From: Cytophagales bacterium WSM2-2 | GTDB lineage: Bacteria > Bacteroidota > Bacteroidia > Cytophagales > Cyclobacteriaceae | Direction of reading: 5' to 3' | Assembly: GCA_015472025.1 (NCBI GenBank) | Contig: BNHL01000001.1 | Span: 3,398,001 to 3,462,000, forward strand | DNA length: 64,000 nt | In this document: positions 15,980 through 24,530 of the stretch, piece after piece | Layout: each line of letters starts with the position of its first letter | Position numbering within the stretch: the stretch's first letter is position 1 | Made by a program: the position numbers and the translations under genes | The notes under the pieces: generated by a model | Database searches by the model: none | Seen by the model: the letters and a program-made list of their open reading frames with translations, nothing else | Told to the model about the DNA's origin: nothing

Positions 15980-15983
15980 AAAG

Positions 15984-16013
15984 TAAAATTAGATGTTTAA
16001 ACATCTAACCAAA
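15984..16013 (-). promoter_or_regulatory. Pirin promoter with a perfect 20-base palindrome
   Basis: TTAGATGTTTAAACATCTAA at 15989-16008 is a perfect palindrome. On the minus strand TTTG (16013-16010), an 18-base spacer and TAATTTTA (15991-15984, seven of eight positions apart from the last G) form a promoter whose spacer is nearly filled by the palindrome. The arrangement is that of an operator for a dimeric repressor. The start of transcription would fall at or next to the pirin ATG (15979). Confidence 0.65.
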
Positions 16014-16073
16014 CCCAAGCCCGGTTAGTTCCATAAAAAAGAACTGGCTTTGAACTAGTGAAACCACCGGAAA

Positions 16074-16757
16074 TTATACTACCTCACCATTTTTATCGGT
16101 CGATAAAATTTCAGTCATGTAATTAAAAAAAGGACGAATGGCTTTAAAGGTGGTATTGACCTTATCCACGAAGTCTGCCGCTAAAACTTCATCATCGGTA
16201 AACGAATGCTCAAACCAATATTGTTTGTAGCGAAGCAGTTTGATAGCAGGATGATCTTTAGGGAACCCACGGGGTGCAGTTTTCACCTGGTCACCTTGCA
16301 TTTCCCCGAAATTATTTTTTAGTTTTTTATTTGAAAGTAATTTATACCAGTCATCGTAGTTGAAATCAATGTCTTCTCGAACACGTTTCAGGATATCAGG
16401 ATGGGGGTATGCAAATCCACAACCCACGCGTGATTCTCCAGGTTTTATCCAGTAATAATAACCGCCCCGAAGTAGTGGCTTTTGCCTTTTCAGATAACCG
16501 AAAAACCGGGGATTGTAGGGAGTTTTATCTTCAGAAAAACGCACGTCATTGTATATCCGGTACAAGCTTTCCTTTCCGCTTACGGTTTGAATCATGTCGT
16601 GCTGATTCATTTTATGAATCAATAAGTCTACCCAAGCAGCGACATTGGCGTGTGCTTCAACATAGAGATCTTTATTTTTCTGAAACCATTCACGATTGTT
16701 ATTCCTTTTGAGTCGCTTCAGGAATTCGAACGTTGACTTTTCTATCAGAATCTTCAT
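16074..16757 (-). CDS. DUF2461 family protein
   Basis: The 227-residue protein matches the DUF2461/TIGR02453 pattern: an opening 'FEFLKRLKRNNNREWFQKNK', then 'YRIYNDVRFSEDKTPYNPRF' and 'GGYYYWIKPGESRVGCG' in the middle. The length is typical. It is a soluble cytosolic protein with no known activity. It appears as a single gene between pirin and a lipoprotein gene; a terminator (16813-16843) separates it from the gene upstream. Confidence 0.88.
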   Translation of the reverse strand: MKILIEKSTFEFLKRLKRNNNREWFQKNKDLYVEAHANVAAWVDLLIHKMNQHDMIQTVSGKESLYRIYNDVRFSEDKTPYNPRFFGYLKRQKPLLRGGYYYWIKPGESRVGCGFAYPHPDILKRVREDIDFNYDDWYKLLSNKKLKNNFGEMQGDQVKTAPRGFPKDHPAIKLLRYKQYWFEHSFTDDEVLAADFVDKVNTTFKAIRPFFNYMTEILSTDKNGEVV

Positions 16758-16812
16758 AAACGTTGAAGATAGCTGAAAATTTAATTGGCGATACCTGGGG
16801 CGTAGTCAAAAA

Positions 16813-16843
16813 AATCACTTCGGACTTTAGCTCCGAAGTGATT
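16813..16843 (-). terminator. Strong intrinsic terminator
   Basis: A perfect 12-pair stem, AATCACTTCGGA (16813-16824) and TCCGAAGTGATT (16832-16843), has a seven-base loop. On the minus strand it is followed by a run of T, so it ends transcription of the lipoprotein gene at 16865-17659. Confidence 0.88.
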
Positions 16844-16864
16844 TCAGAAAAGATATTCTGTAGA

Positions 16865-17659
16865 CTAAAAACGAGTTTCGTCAATCATATGCCACAAACC
16901 ATTAGCAGCTCCATCGCCACGCAAATCGCCCCGGACTGCGTCTTGCCCGAAATAGTATAGCGGCTTGCCTTTGTAAGTCGCCTGTTGGCCGCCATTTACA
17001 ATACTGAAATTAGTTGCTGTGAGCAGTGAAGGGACATTGCCGGTGTTGATCGTAAAGGCAGGCCAGTTGGTAGTACAAGCACCTGTGCAGGAACTGGTAC
17101 TATTAGCGTCATTGTCAAAAATATAAAGTGTTTTCCCTTTTGGAGCCACAATGTATTTTTTGTTGTTCGCAGGATTGACTGAGATCATGACCTCATAGTC
17201 AGGCTTAGCCACATACCAAAGATTACCAGATTTGTCGCCAAAAATGTCTCCTGCTTTTTTGTCATCGATGAAGTAGTATAGTGGCCAGCCTTTGTAAGTT
17301 GTTTGCTTTCTGCCATCAGCGGTAGTTATTTCAGCAAAGTCATCTTGAGACAGCCCAGAGCCTAGTGTAGGATTGCTGACATAAAAAATAGGCCAGTTTG
17401 CAATGCAACCACCAGTGCAGGTGTTGGAACCAGCGTTATCTGTTGAGAAAAAATATAGCGTTTTGCCAAGATCATCGGCAATGATATTTCCAAAGTGAGC
17501 GTCAGCTTTCACTTGCACCCCCTTGGCCGCAGGTGCAACATCGTCAGACTTTTTTGAGCAAGCGGACAGGAGGACAAACACCACGAGGGTAAGGCCAGCC
17601 GATCCTTTCAAAGGATTCATCCAACTTCTCGAATTCATCATCATTTCTTTTGTTTTCAT
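16865..17659 (-). CDS. COG4315-type lipoprotein with two secreted repeats
   Basis: The 264-residue protein has a lipoprotein signal with lipobox 'LLSAC'. Two copies of the 'secreted repeat of unknown function' follow: 'GKTLYFFSTDN...CTGGCIANWPIF...YKGWPLYYF' (about residues 63-128) and 'GKTLYIFDNDA...CTGACTTNWPAF...YKGKPLYYFGQD' (about 173-244). Each repeat has a CTGxC pair that may form a disulfide or bind something. The domain often occurs near redox and respiratory or stress genes, but no function is established. A TPR-AraC regulator is divergently transcribed 170 bases away and may control it. A strong terminator follows. Confidence 0.88.
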   Translation of the reverse strand: MKTKEMMMNSRSWMNPLKGSAGLTLVVFVLLSACSKKSDDVAPAAKGVQVKADAHFGNIIADDLGKTLYFFSTDNAGSNTCTGGCIANWPIFYVSNPTLGSGLSQDDFAEITTADGRKQTTYKGWPLYYFIDDKKAGDIFGDKSGNLWYVAKPDYEVMISVNPANNKKYIVAPKGKTLYIFDNDANSTSSCTGACTTNWPAFTINTGNVPSLLTATNFSIVNGGQQATYKGKPLYYFGQDAVRGDLRGDGAANGLWHMIDETRF

Positions 17660-17745
17660 TGTTTATTTTTTGGGTAAAATAGATTGCAAAATTGCCCGTA
17701 TGCCCTGATTTTGGACTGTGTATGCCGTGCCAAAGACTGGTATAA

Positions 17746-17776
17746 TTGTTTCAGCAACGGTAACTAAGTACCTTTG
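17746..17776 (+). promoter_or_regulatory. Promoter of the TPR-AraC regulator gene
   Basis: TTG at 17746-17748, a 20-base spacer and TACCTTTG at 17769-17776 match the Bacteroidetes promoter consensus. The expected transcription start near 17783 leaves about 47 bases before the ATG at 17830. An in-frame GTG at 17788 would be only a few bases from that start, so the ATG is preferred. Confidence 0.6.
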
Positions 17777-17829
17777 AGTGGAATTGAGTGAAGATTTCCC
17801 GATTTGGATTGCCTTACGATTTGAAGAGT

Positions 17830-19413
17830 ATGCGGTTTTTTTTCTTACCACTATTTGCGGCACTAGCCAGTGCCGTTTATTCCCAAAGCCCACGGCTTCA
17901 AAAACTTCACGATGAACTGAAGAATCACCCTCTAGAGGATACCGTTCGGGCTAAGCTGTTAAACGAACTCAGTCTGCGTGTTCTTAAGTACGAACCCAGG
18001 AAATCACTCATATTTGCCGAGCGAGCTTTACAGTTAAGTGACTCTCTCAAATTCCAAAGTGGTATTGCCGAAGCCAGAAATAATATGGCTGTCTACTATC
18101 TGGTGAAAGGTGATGCAGATTTGGCTTTAGAGCATGCACTGGCTGCTCTCAAAATAGGAGAGCAGACGCATCGAGTAGATGTATTGGCAAACAGCTATGC
18201 AATTTTAGGGACGATTTACCATAGTCAGTTGGACTATGACAAGGCACGCAGTTACTTGCTATTAGCACAAAAGGCAAATTTGAAACCGAACAACATAGTT
18301 GTTGAAAGTAAGATTTTGAATTCTTTCGGATCCATAGCCAGCGATCGAAAAAAATATGATACTGCATTGTACTATTTCGGGAAAGCCCTGAAAGTCATGG
18401 AGGATAACAATGAAGACTATCGGATTCCTGAAGTGATCAATAACATAGGATTGGTTTATACGCGACAAGACAATAATAAAGAGGCTGTAAAGTATTATTT
18501 TAAGTCACTTGATGCCGCAAGAAAAAATTTTAACAACAGGGCAGAAGCTTTAGCGCTTTTTAATATCGGGAATACAATTCTGAATGGTAAGAATTATGCT
18601 GAAGCAGAAAAATTTCTGTTGCAATCACTTGCCATTTCCAGAAAGAACGGTGAAGCGAAGATGATCTCATCTAATTACATGGCACTGGGTCAACTTAAAA
18701 ATGAGACTGGAAAATTTGGTGAAGCTCATAGATACATCTCCGGTTTCTACGAATTAAAGGACAGCCTTTTGAATGTGGAAAAAGTAAAAAAAATTGCTGA
18801 ATTGGAGGTTAAGTATGAAACGGAGAAAAAAGAGCATGCCATTCAGTTACTTGAACGTGATAATCGGATTCAAAATCTGAAGGCAAATATTCTGTTTTCT
18901 GTTTTGTTTTTGCTTGCTGTTTTGTCGACATCAGTCTACTATTTGCAACAAAGCCGTGAGCGTAAGAACCGGATGATCCTCAACCTGGAAATCGACCGCC
19001 TCACAACGCAAAACATCGAGATTTCAGAGAAATACAAAGATGTACTTGCGAGTGGCAATGCAAAGACAATCGAATCCGTAGATCAGCGTCTACTTAAAAA
19101 GACAATCGAAGTTGTCGAAAATAAAATGGGCGACCCATTGTTTGGCGTTGAACAAATGGCCAAAGAGTTGGGAATGAGCCGGACTAATTTACATCGTAAG
19201 ATAAAAGCGATCACCGGTTTTCCTCCCAGCGAATTGATCCGGAACATTCGGTTAAGAAAGGCGGCTGCTCTTCTGCTAAATAAAGCCGACAACGTCTCGC
19301 AGATTAGCTTCACTGTTGGCTTTGAAGATCATTCGTATTTTTCAAAATCTTTCAAGAAACAGTACGGAGTTACTCCAACGGAGTACATCCAGTCTAAGGA
19401 AAAAATGAACTAA
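17830..19413 (+). CDS. TPR-repeat membrane protein with C-terminal AraC HTH
   Basis: The ATG at 17830 gives 527 residues. A signal peptide (MRFFFLPLFAALASAVYSQS) leads into about six or seven TPR repeats (examples 'SYAILGTIYHSQLDYDKA', 'VINNIGLVYTRQDNNKEA', 'ALFNIGNTILNGKNYAEA'). A single transmembrane segment near residues 362-382 ('ANILFSVLFLLAVLSTSVYY') and a short coiled coil follow, then an AraC-type HTH ('MAKELGMSRTNLHRKIKAI', 'ISFTVGFEDHSYFSKSFKK'). The TPR part is periplasmic and the DNA-binding part cytosolic. It resembles hybrid sensor regulators of Bacteroidetes but has no kinase domain. It diverges from the COG4315 lipoprotein gene. Confidence 0.88.
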   Translation: MRFFFLPLFAALASAVYSQSPRLQKLHDELKNHPLEDTVRAKLLNELSLRVLKYEPRKSLIFAERALQLSDSLKFQSGIAEARNNMAVYYLVKGDADLALEHALAALKIGEQTHRVDVLANSYAILGTIYHSQLDYDKARSYLLLAQKANLKPNNIVVESKILNSFGSIASDRKKYDTALYYFGKALKVMEDNNEDYRIPEVINNIGLVYTRQDNNKEAVKYYFKSLDAARKNFNNRAEALALFNIGNTILNGKNYAEAEKFLLQSLAISRKNGEAKMISSNYMALGQLKNETGKFGEAHRYISGFYELKDSLLNVEKVKKIAELEVKYETEKKEHAIQLLERDNRIQNLKANILFSVLFLLAVLSTSVYYLQQSRERKNRMILNLEIDRLTTQNIEISEKYKDVLASGNAKTIESVDQRLLKKTIEVVENKMGDPLFGVEQMAKELGMSRTNLHRKIKAITGFPPSELIRNIRLRKAAALLLNKADNVSQISFTVGFEDHSYFSKSFKKQYGVTPTEYIQSKEKMN

Positions 19414-19420
19414 GAGCGCT

Positions 19421-20191
19421 TTAGTACTGGAGATGCTTCACAGTGATTCCGTTATTGATCAACTGCTTTAGTGAATCAATTCCTATTTTCAAATGAAGGT
19501 CGACAAAATTCGAGGTAACTGCCTTGTCACTCGCTTCTGTTTTTACACCTTGGGGTTCCATGGGTTGATCCGATACCAGGAGTAGAGCTCCGGCAGGAAT
19601 CTCATTATAGAATGCAGTTGAAAAAATCGTTGCAGTCTCCATATCGATGGCCATGGCGCGAACCTTGATGAGATAATTTTTAAAATCTTCGTCCCACTCC
19701 CATACTCTGCGGTTGGTGGTGTAAACTGTTCCTGTCCAGTAGTCCTGGTTATAATCACGAATGGTTGTCGAGATAGCTTTTTGCAATGCGAATGCCGGAA
19801 GCGATGGTACTTCAGGCGGGAAGTAGTCATTTGAAGTTCCTTCTCCGCGAATGGCTGCAATCGGAAGAATCAGATCACCAAGCGCGTTTTTCTTTTTTAA
19901 TCCACCACATTTGCCCAAAAATAAACATGCCTTTGGTGATATGGCAGTAAGACAATCCATGATAGTAGCGGCATTGGGGCTACCCATTCCGAAATTGATG
20001 AACGTGATTCCCTCAGCAGTGGCGCTGAGCATCGCTTTGTCTTCACCTTGCACAGGCACGTTATGCCATTCAGCAAACTTCCGCACATAATTGTCGAAAT
20101 TGGTAAGCAAAATATATTGGCCAAAATCTTTTAAAGGCACACCTGTGTAACGAGGCAACCAATTGTCTACAATCTCTTTTTTCGTCTTCAT
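19421..20191 (-). CDS. AMP nucleosidase (short Bacteroidetes type)
   Basis: The 256-residue protein is a PNP-fold nucleosidase: 'FINFGMGSPNAATIMDCL' binds phosphate/ribose, 'FLGKCGGL' is the central motif, and 'AIDMETATIFSTAF' with 'LLLVSDQPM' gives the catalytic Glu and Asp region. It lacks the N-terminal domain of the long E. coli Amn. This short form is usually annotated as AMP nucleosidase in Bacteroidetes, hydrolysing AMP to adenine and ribose 5-phosphate, but other purine nucleosides or nucleotides remain possible. It is divergent from the nuclease-domain gene at 20218. Confidence 0.85.
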   Translation of the reverse strand: MKTKKEIVDNWLPRYTGVPLKDFGQYILLTNFDNYVRKFAEWHNVPVQGEDKAMLSATAEGITFINFGMGSPNAATIMDCLTAISPKACLFLGKCGGLKKKNALGDLILPIAAIRGEGTSNDYFPPEVPSLPAFALQKAISTTIRDYNQDYWTGTVYTTNRRVWEWDEDFKNYLIKVRAMAIDMETATIFSTAFYNEIPAGALLLVSDQPMEPQGVKTEASDKAVTSNFVDLHLKIGIDSLKQLINNGITVKHLQY

Positions 20192-20217
20192 GCTACAAAT
20201 TTTCTATTTTTAAACCG

Positions 20218-20664
20218 ATGTACCAACTCAATCTTCCTCCACTTAGTCCTTCAATTAAAAAGGAAGATGGCAAAGTATGGATTTTTGACGGCATTCGGAA
20301 AAAGTATATCGTTCTTACACCGGAAGAATGGGTACGACAACATTTTATTAATTTTCTGATCACGGAAAAGAATTATCCAAAATCATTATTTCGCGTTGAG
20401 GGGAGTCTTACTTACAACAAACTTCAAAAACGATCTGATATTTTGGTGTTTGGGAGAAACGGAAAACCGTGGATGTTGATCGAGTGCAAGTCACCCGTCA
20501 TTAAACTAAATCAAAAAGCATTTAACCAGGTAGCGGTTTATAACATGACCTTGGGAGCAAAATACCTCGCGGTCACCAACGGTATGGCACATTTTGTTTG
20601 CGAAGCAGCAACCCCGGGAGGTGAAGCTAAATTCCTTGATAACTTCCCTGAGTTTGAGAGTTGA
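20218..20664 (+). CDS. HsdR N-terminal-like (PD-D/ExK) nuclease domain protein
   Basis: The protein is 148 residues long and is made almost wholly of an HSDR_N_2-type domain. The putative nuclease core is 'KRSDILVFGRNGKPWMLIECKSP' in two pieces, giving the Asp of 'RSDIL' and the Glu-x-Lys of 'ECK'. The rest follows the PD-(D/E)xK fold: 'PEEWVRQHFINFLI' near residue 38 and 'NQVAVYNMTLGAKYLAVTNG' near the end. Stand-alone copies are common in Bacteroidetes chromosomes, and no methylase or specificity gene is nearby, so this is not a type I restriction system. An SF1 helicase gene begins 35 bases downstream and may be its partner. Confidence 0.85.
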   Translation: MYQLNLPPLSPSIKKEDGKVWIFDGIRKKYIVLTPEEWVRQHFINFLITEKNYPKSLFRVEGSLTYNKLQKRSDILVFGRNGKPWMLIECKSPVIKLNQKAFNQVAVYNMTLGAKYLAVTNGMAHFVCEAATPGGEAKFLDNFPEFES

Positions 20665-20698
20665 CCAATTCAAAATTTCAGATCATTAAAATTCAACA

Positions 20699-22618
20699 TT
20701 GACTAGCGATAAACTAAAACATACCTATCAGCTTCTCCAAATGGAGCGTCAGGCCGATCTCGAGCAATACAGGCAAAAGGTATTGGTTCGTTCACTTCAT
20801 CAAAGAGTAAAGGAAGGAGTTACATGGTATCCAGTCCGGCTGCTTCGCGATTATATTGGTACAGGTGAACGAGTGATGATTGAAATCGAGAAGACAAGTC
20901 ATTTCGACAATCCACATTCTTTTCAAAGTGGAAAAGTAGTGAGTTTCTTCACGAATGCTTCAGGTAAGCCAAATAAACAGCACGTCAACGGAGTGATAAA
21001 CTTCGTAAAGGAAAATGTGATGACGATTACGCTGAATGGAGATGATTTACCCGACTGGATTGATGACGGCTCACTTGGTATTGACGTGATGTTTGATGAG
21101 ATGACTTACCGGGAGATGGAATACGCCTTGCGGAAAGTAATGGAGGCAGAAGATAACCGGCTGGCGGAATTGAGAGAAATATTATTGGGTGATGTTGTAG
21201 GGAATCCACCATTAGTTGCTCCGAAAGACCAGGAACCTGAGGCAAGCTACTTGAATGAAAGCCAGCGATCAGCTGTAAAAAAGATTGTGGAGGCTCCGGA
21301 TGTTGCCTTTATTCACGGCCCACCAGGAACCGGCAAAACAACCACTATCGTTGAGTGTATTAAGCGAACCGTGCAAACAGAAGGGCAGGTACTGGTCTGT
21401 GCACCAAGTAATGCAGCTGTGGATTTACTGGTGGAGAAGCTGGCACTTCAGGGACTGAACACATTGCGCATCGGGCATCCTGCACGTGTCACAGAACAAT
21501 CACTAAGTAAAACACTCGATGCAAGAATTGCCGAACATAATCATTTTGATGAACTGCGATCATTGCGAAGAAAGCTGGAACAACTTCGGCACCAAGCTGG
21601 TCAATTCAAAAGAAATTATGGACATTTTGAAAGGGAGCAAAAGCGAATGGCACGAGAGCAGGCAAAGCTTCTGAAATCGGATGCTGACATGCTGGAATTT
21701 TACATTGTCAATGATCTCCTGAACACTTCAGAAGTAATCTGCTGCACACTAGTGGGTTCATCTCATCCTGTATTGAAAGGAAGAAAATTTAAGACGGTAT
21801 TTATTGACGAAGCAGGTCAGGCATTGGAACCAGCCTGCTGGATTCCATTGCTTAAATCACATCGAGCCATTTTTGCAGGAGATCATTTCCAGCTTCCGCC
21901 TACCATTAAATCACGCGAAGCCGCGAACCAGGGATTGTCCCGAACACTTTTTGAAAAAGGAATTGAAAAATTTCCAGGTCATTCTGCCATGCTACAGGTG
22001 CAATACAGGATGCACGAGGCCATTATGAAATTCTCTTCACACTATTTTTATAGTGATGGATTGATTGCACATGATTCGGTGAAACACGAATTACTCCGTT
22101 CGTATGAACAGCCTGTGGAATTTGTCGATACTGCGGGCTGTGGATATACGGAAAAGCAAGACCCGGAGACTTTAAGCCGATTCAATGAAGAAGAAGCTGA
22201 ATTGTTGATTCATCAGGTGGAGAAAATTGTTGAATCGATTGGTGTATCCGCATGGCTGGACGAGAAAATTACAATGGGAATTATTACTCCGTATAGCGCA
22301 CAGGTCGACAGGCTTCAGCATTTGGCTGGAGGCTCGGAGATACTCGAGCCCATTCACCGGCTTGTCTCAATTAACACAGTCGATGCTTTCCAGGGACAAG
22401 AGCGTGATGTTATCGCCATCAGCTTCGTGCGCAGCAACGAGAAGAGCGAAGTTGGTTTCCTGGCAGACATACGAAGGACAAATGTGGCGATGACACGTGC
22501 CCGTAAGAAGCTAATTATGATTGGCGATAGCGCTACACTCGGAGCTCATCCATTCTATTCAACTTTGATGGAATTCTTGCAGGAGGACGGGTTTTATAAA
22601 AGCGCATATGCTTTGTAG
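20699..22618 (+). CDS. SF1 helicase of the UPF1/IGHMBP2-like family
   Basis: With the TTG at 20699 the protein has 639 residues; an ATG at 20741 would remove 14 residues and is equally possible. Helicase motifs run in order: Walker A 'HGPPGTGKTTT', 'APSNAAVDLLVEKL' (Ia), Walker B 'FIDEAGQALEPA', 'AGDHFQLPPTI' (III), 'QYRMHEAIMKFSS' (IV), 'STVDAFQGQERDVIAISFVR'-like motif V and 'RTNVAMTRARKKLIMIGD' (VI). An insertion rich in Arg, Lys and Glu between Ia and II (about residues 280-325) is probably coiled. Relatives unwind RNA or DNA 5' to 3'. It sits 34 bases after the HsdR-N-like nuclease gene. Confidence 0.88.
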   Translation: MTSDKLKHTYQLLQMERQADLEQYRQKVLVRSLHQRVKEGVTWYPVRLLRDYIGTGERVMIEIEKTSHFDNPHSFQSGKVVSFFTNASGKPNKQHVNGVINFVKENVMTITLNGDDLPDWIDDGSLGIDVMFDEMTYREMEYALRKVMEAEDNRLAELREILLGDVVGNPPLVAPKDQEPEASYLNESQRSAVKKIVEAPDVAFIHGPPGTGKTTTIVECIKRTVQTEGQVLVCAPSNAAVDLLVEKLALQGLNTLRIGHPARVTEQSLSKTLDARIAEHNHFDELRSLRRKLEQLRHQAGQFKRNYGHFEREQKRMAREQAKLLKSDADMLEFYIVNDLLNTSEVICCTLVGSSHPVLKGRKFKTVFIDEAGQALEPACWIPLLKSHRAIFAGDHFQLPPTIKSREAANQGLSRTLFEKGIEKFPGHSAMLQVQYRMHEAIMKFSSHYFYSDGLIAHDSVKHELLRSYEQPVEFVDTAGCGYTEKQDPETLSRFNEEEAELLIHQVEKIVESIGVSAWLDEKITMGIITPYSAQVDRLQHLAGGSEILEPIHRLVSINTVDAFQGQERDVIAISFVRSNEKSEVGFLADIRRTNVAMTRARKKLIMIGDSATLGAHPFYSTLMEFLQEDGFYKSAYAL

Positions 22619-22627
22619 CAGCTTTAT

Positions 22628-22635
22628 TATCTTTG
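22628..22635 (+). promoter_or_regulatory. Promoter -7 element before the 22669 gene
   Basis: TATCTTTG at 22628-22635 is a perfect match to TAnnTTTG and lies 33 bases before the ATG at 22669. A TTTG is present further up (22612-22615), but at 12 bases the spacing is too short, so the -33 element is uncertain. Confidence 0.4.
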
Positions 22636-22668
22636 CTGTCATTCTCTATCGAATTAAAGATAATTACT

Positions 22669-23007
22669 ATGAAATCACTATTAATTATTGTGTTGACTTT
22701 AAACTTGGCACAGCCCCTGCAGTTGTTCAATACTTCATTGACCGTAACTGTTCGCGATGAACTTGGAAACACAGTTGAGGGTGCATCGGTAAAACTCTTC
22801 GTTAAAGAGGAGGACTATACCAAAGAAGTTAATTTCATCGAAGAAGCAACTTCGGATAAAAAAGGAATCGCAAAATTTAAGAAACTTAACCCAGAGTCGT
22901 ATTTCGTTCTTTGCCGCAAAGGAGATAAAGACAATGCAGGGGGTGGTGAGAAAACCGGACAGCTGAAGAAAGGAGAGTTTAACAAGGTCACCATCGTGAT
23001 TCAATAG
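22669..23007 (+). CDS. Small exported protein with carboxypeptidase-regulatory-like domain
   Basis: An ATG at 22669 gives 112 residues with a signal peptide ('MKSLLIIVLTLNLAQPLQ'). The rest is a beta-sandwich of the carboxypeptidase regulatory-like (Cna-B/transthyretin-like) type: 'TVRDELGNTVEGASVKLF', 'KKGIAKFKKLNPESYFVLC' and 'VTIVI' at the end. Such domains usually bind surface partners or stabilise larger proteins; here it stands alone and would be periplasmic. The frame is open back to 22633, but that would hide the signal. The next gene follows three bases after the stop. Confidence 0.78.
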   Translation: MKSLLIIVLTLNLAQPLQLFNTSLTVTVRDELGNTVEGASVKLFVKEEDYTKEVNFIEEATSDKKGIAKFKKLNPESYFVLCRKGDKDNAGGGEKTGQLKKGEFNKVTIVIQ

Positions 23008-23010
23008 CAC

Positions 23011-23544
23011 GTGAATAGAGAATCACTGATCAGTTCTTTTCGTTCTTACCAGACTGAGTTTAGCGAAGAGGAAAAGTTTATTCCATTATTTTTAGAGTTG
23101 TTGCAGCAGGATTCGTGCTTTCATCGCACGCATTTGCCTGGTCACATTACCGGATCTGCCTGGGTGGTTAATCACGATCGGACGAAGACTGTACTCGTTC
23201 ATCATGCCAAACTCAATAAGTGGGTTCAGCCGGGAGGCCATGCGGATGGAGATGAGAATATCTTGCGTGTTGCAATGCGCGAGGCCGAAGAAGAAACAGG
23301 CCTGAAACGACTTCAGCCTACAGAGGGCATATTTGATGTCGATGTCCATTTGATCCCGGCACGAAAAGATTTTCCGGAGCATTTTCACTACGACATCCGG
23401 TTCATGATTGAGGCCGATGAGTCGGAAGAAATTGTAGTCAGTGAAGAATCACATGACGTGAAATGGATTTTGCTAAGTGAATTAGAAAAGTTTACGGCAG
23501 AGCGATCGGTTTTACGATTGAAAGATAAACTGCGGAATGGCTGA
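23011..23544 (+). CDS. NUDIX hydrolase
   Basis: The 177-residue protein contains a complete Nudix box, GX5EX7REUXEEXGU, seen from 'GGHADGDENI' through 'REAEEETGL' (about residues 75-97). It hydrolyses a nucleoside diphosphate linked to another group; the substrate cannot be told. The start is a GTG at 23011, three bases after the previous stop; no ATG lies near the N-terminus. It overlaps the Sua5 gene by eight bases, so both are translated from one message. Confidence 0.9.
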   Translation: MNRESLISSFRSYQTEFSEEEKFIPLFLELLQQDSCFHRTHLPGHITGSAWVVNHDRTKTVLVHHAKLNKWVQPGGHADGDENILRVAMREAEEETGLKRLQPTEGIFDVDVHLIPARKDFPEHFHYDIRFMIEADESEEIVVSEESHDVKWILLSELEKFTAERSVLRLKDKLRNG

Positions 23545-24493
23545 GATAGGGAAAGATATTGTGAAGGCGAAAAAGCTTTTGGAGGAGGGTAAGTTAGTAG
23601 CTGTGCCAACGGAAACAGTCTATGGTCTGGCGGGGAATGCACTTAATTCCGCTTCAGTTATTAAAATCTTTGAAGCGAAAAACAGACCCTACTTCGATCC
23701 ACTCATTGTTCATGTGCCTGACACTGGTGCTGTAAAAAACTATGCAGACGAAATTCCATCTGATGCCACCCTATTAATGAAGGAATTCTGGCCGGGGCCA
23801 CTTACCCTTTTGCTGAATAAAAAAAATAATATTCCGGACCTCGTGACCTCAGGTCTTGATCGAGTGGGTATCAGGATTCCAAATCACCCGATTACGAATG
23901 AACTTTTAAAATCGCTGGATTTCCCGTTAGCGGCTCCAAGTGCCAACCCCTTTGGCTATGTAAGCCCAACCCGACCAGAACATGTAAATGAACAGTTGGG
24001 AGATAAAATTGACTACATCTTGGATGGTGGAGAATGCAAAGTTGGAATTGAGTCAACGATCGTTGGCTTCGAGAATAATAAAGGAGTGGTTTACCGTGTC
24101 GGAGGTCTCAGTGTTGAAAAAATCGAACTGATTATTGGCAATGTCAAAGTACAAACGCATTCTTCGTCCAATCCGCAGGCACCAGGGCAATTAATTAATC
24201 ATTATGCTCCGCTCAAGCAACTCAAGGTTGGCAACATTAAAAAAATGCTGACGGAGTACACAGGACGAATTGGTGTGTTGTCCTTTCAGACAAGGTATTC
24301 ATCTCCTCAGATTATAGAACAAATTATTTTATCAACTGAGGGCAACCTGGAGGAAGCTGCTCAAAAACTGTTTTCTGCTCTACGCCAGCTTGACAAGTCT
24401 TCTGCTGAGATCATACTGACGGAAGAAGCCCCTGAATTTGGCCTTGGCCGCGCTATCAACGATCGGCTCCGGCGGGCATCGGCCAAATCTTAA
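23537..24493 (+). CDS. Threonylcarbamoyl-AMP synthase, Sua5 type
   Basis: The 318-residue protein has the YrdC fold, with 'VPTETVYGLAGNA' and 'APSANPFGYVSPTRPEHV', and a C-terminal Sua5 domain joined after 'APGQLINHYAPLKQL'. It makes threonylcarbamoyl-adenylate from threonine, bicarbonate and ATP for the t6A37 modification of ANN-decoding tRNAs. The Sua5 (long) form rather than the short TsaC form is used here, judging from the length and the C-terminal domain. It is cytosolic and overlaps the Nudix gene. Confidence 0.93.
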   Translation: MAEIGKDIVKAKKLLEEGKLVAVPTETVYGLAGNALNSASVIKIFEAKNRPYFDPLIVHVPDTGAVKNYADEIPSDATLLMKEFWPGPLTLLLNKKNNIPDLVTSGLDRVGIRIPNHPITNELLKSLDFPLAAPSANPFGYVSPTRPEHVNEQLGDKIDYILDGGECKVGIESTIVGFENNKGVVYRVGGLSVEKIELIIGNVKVQTHSSSNPQAPGQLINHYAPLKQLKVGNIKKMLTEYTGRIGVLSFQTRYSSPQIIEQIILSTEGNLEEAAQKLFSALRQLDKSSAEIILTEEAPEFGLGRAINDRLRRASAKS

Positions 24494-24530
24494 AACATTT
24501 TTTCAATACCATAATATTGTATTTTTATTT

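Noticed and set aside
20218..20664. Type I restriction system
   Set aside because: Only the HsdR N-terminal-like domain is present; there is no ATPase part in the same protein and no HsdM or HsdS nearby.
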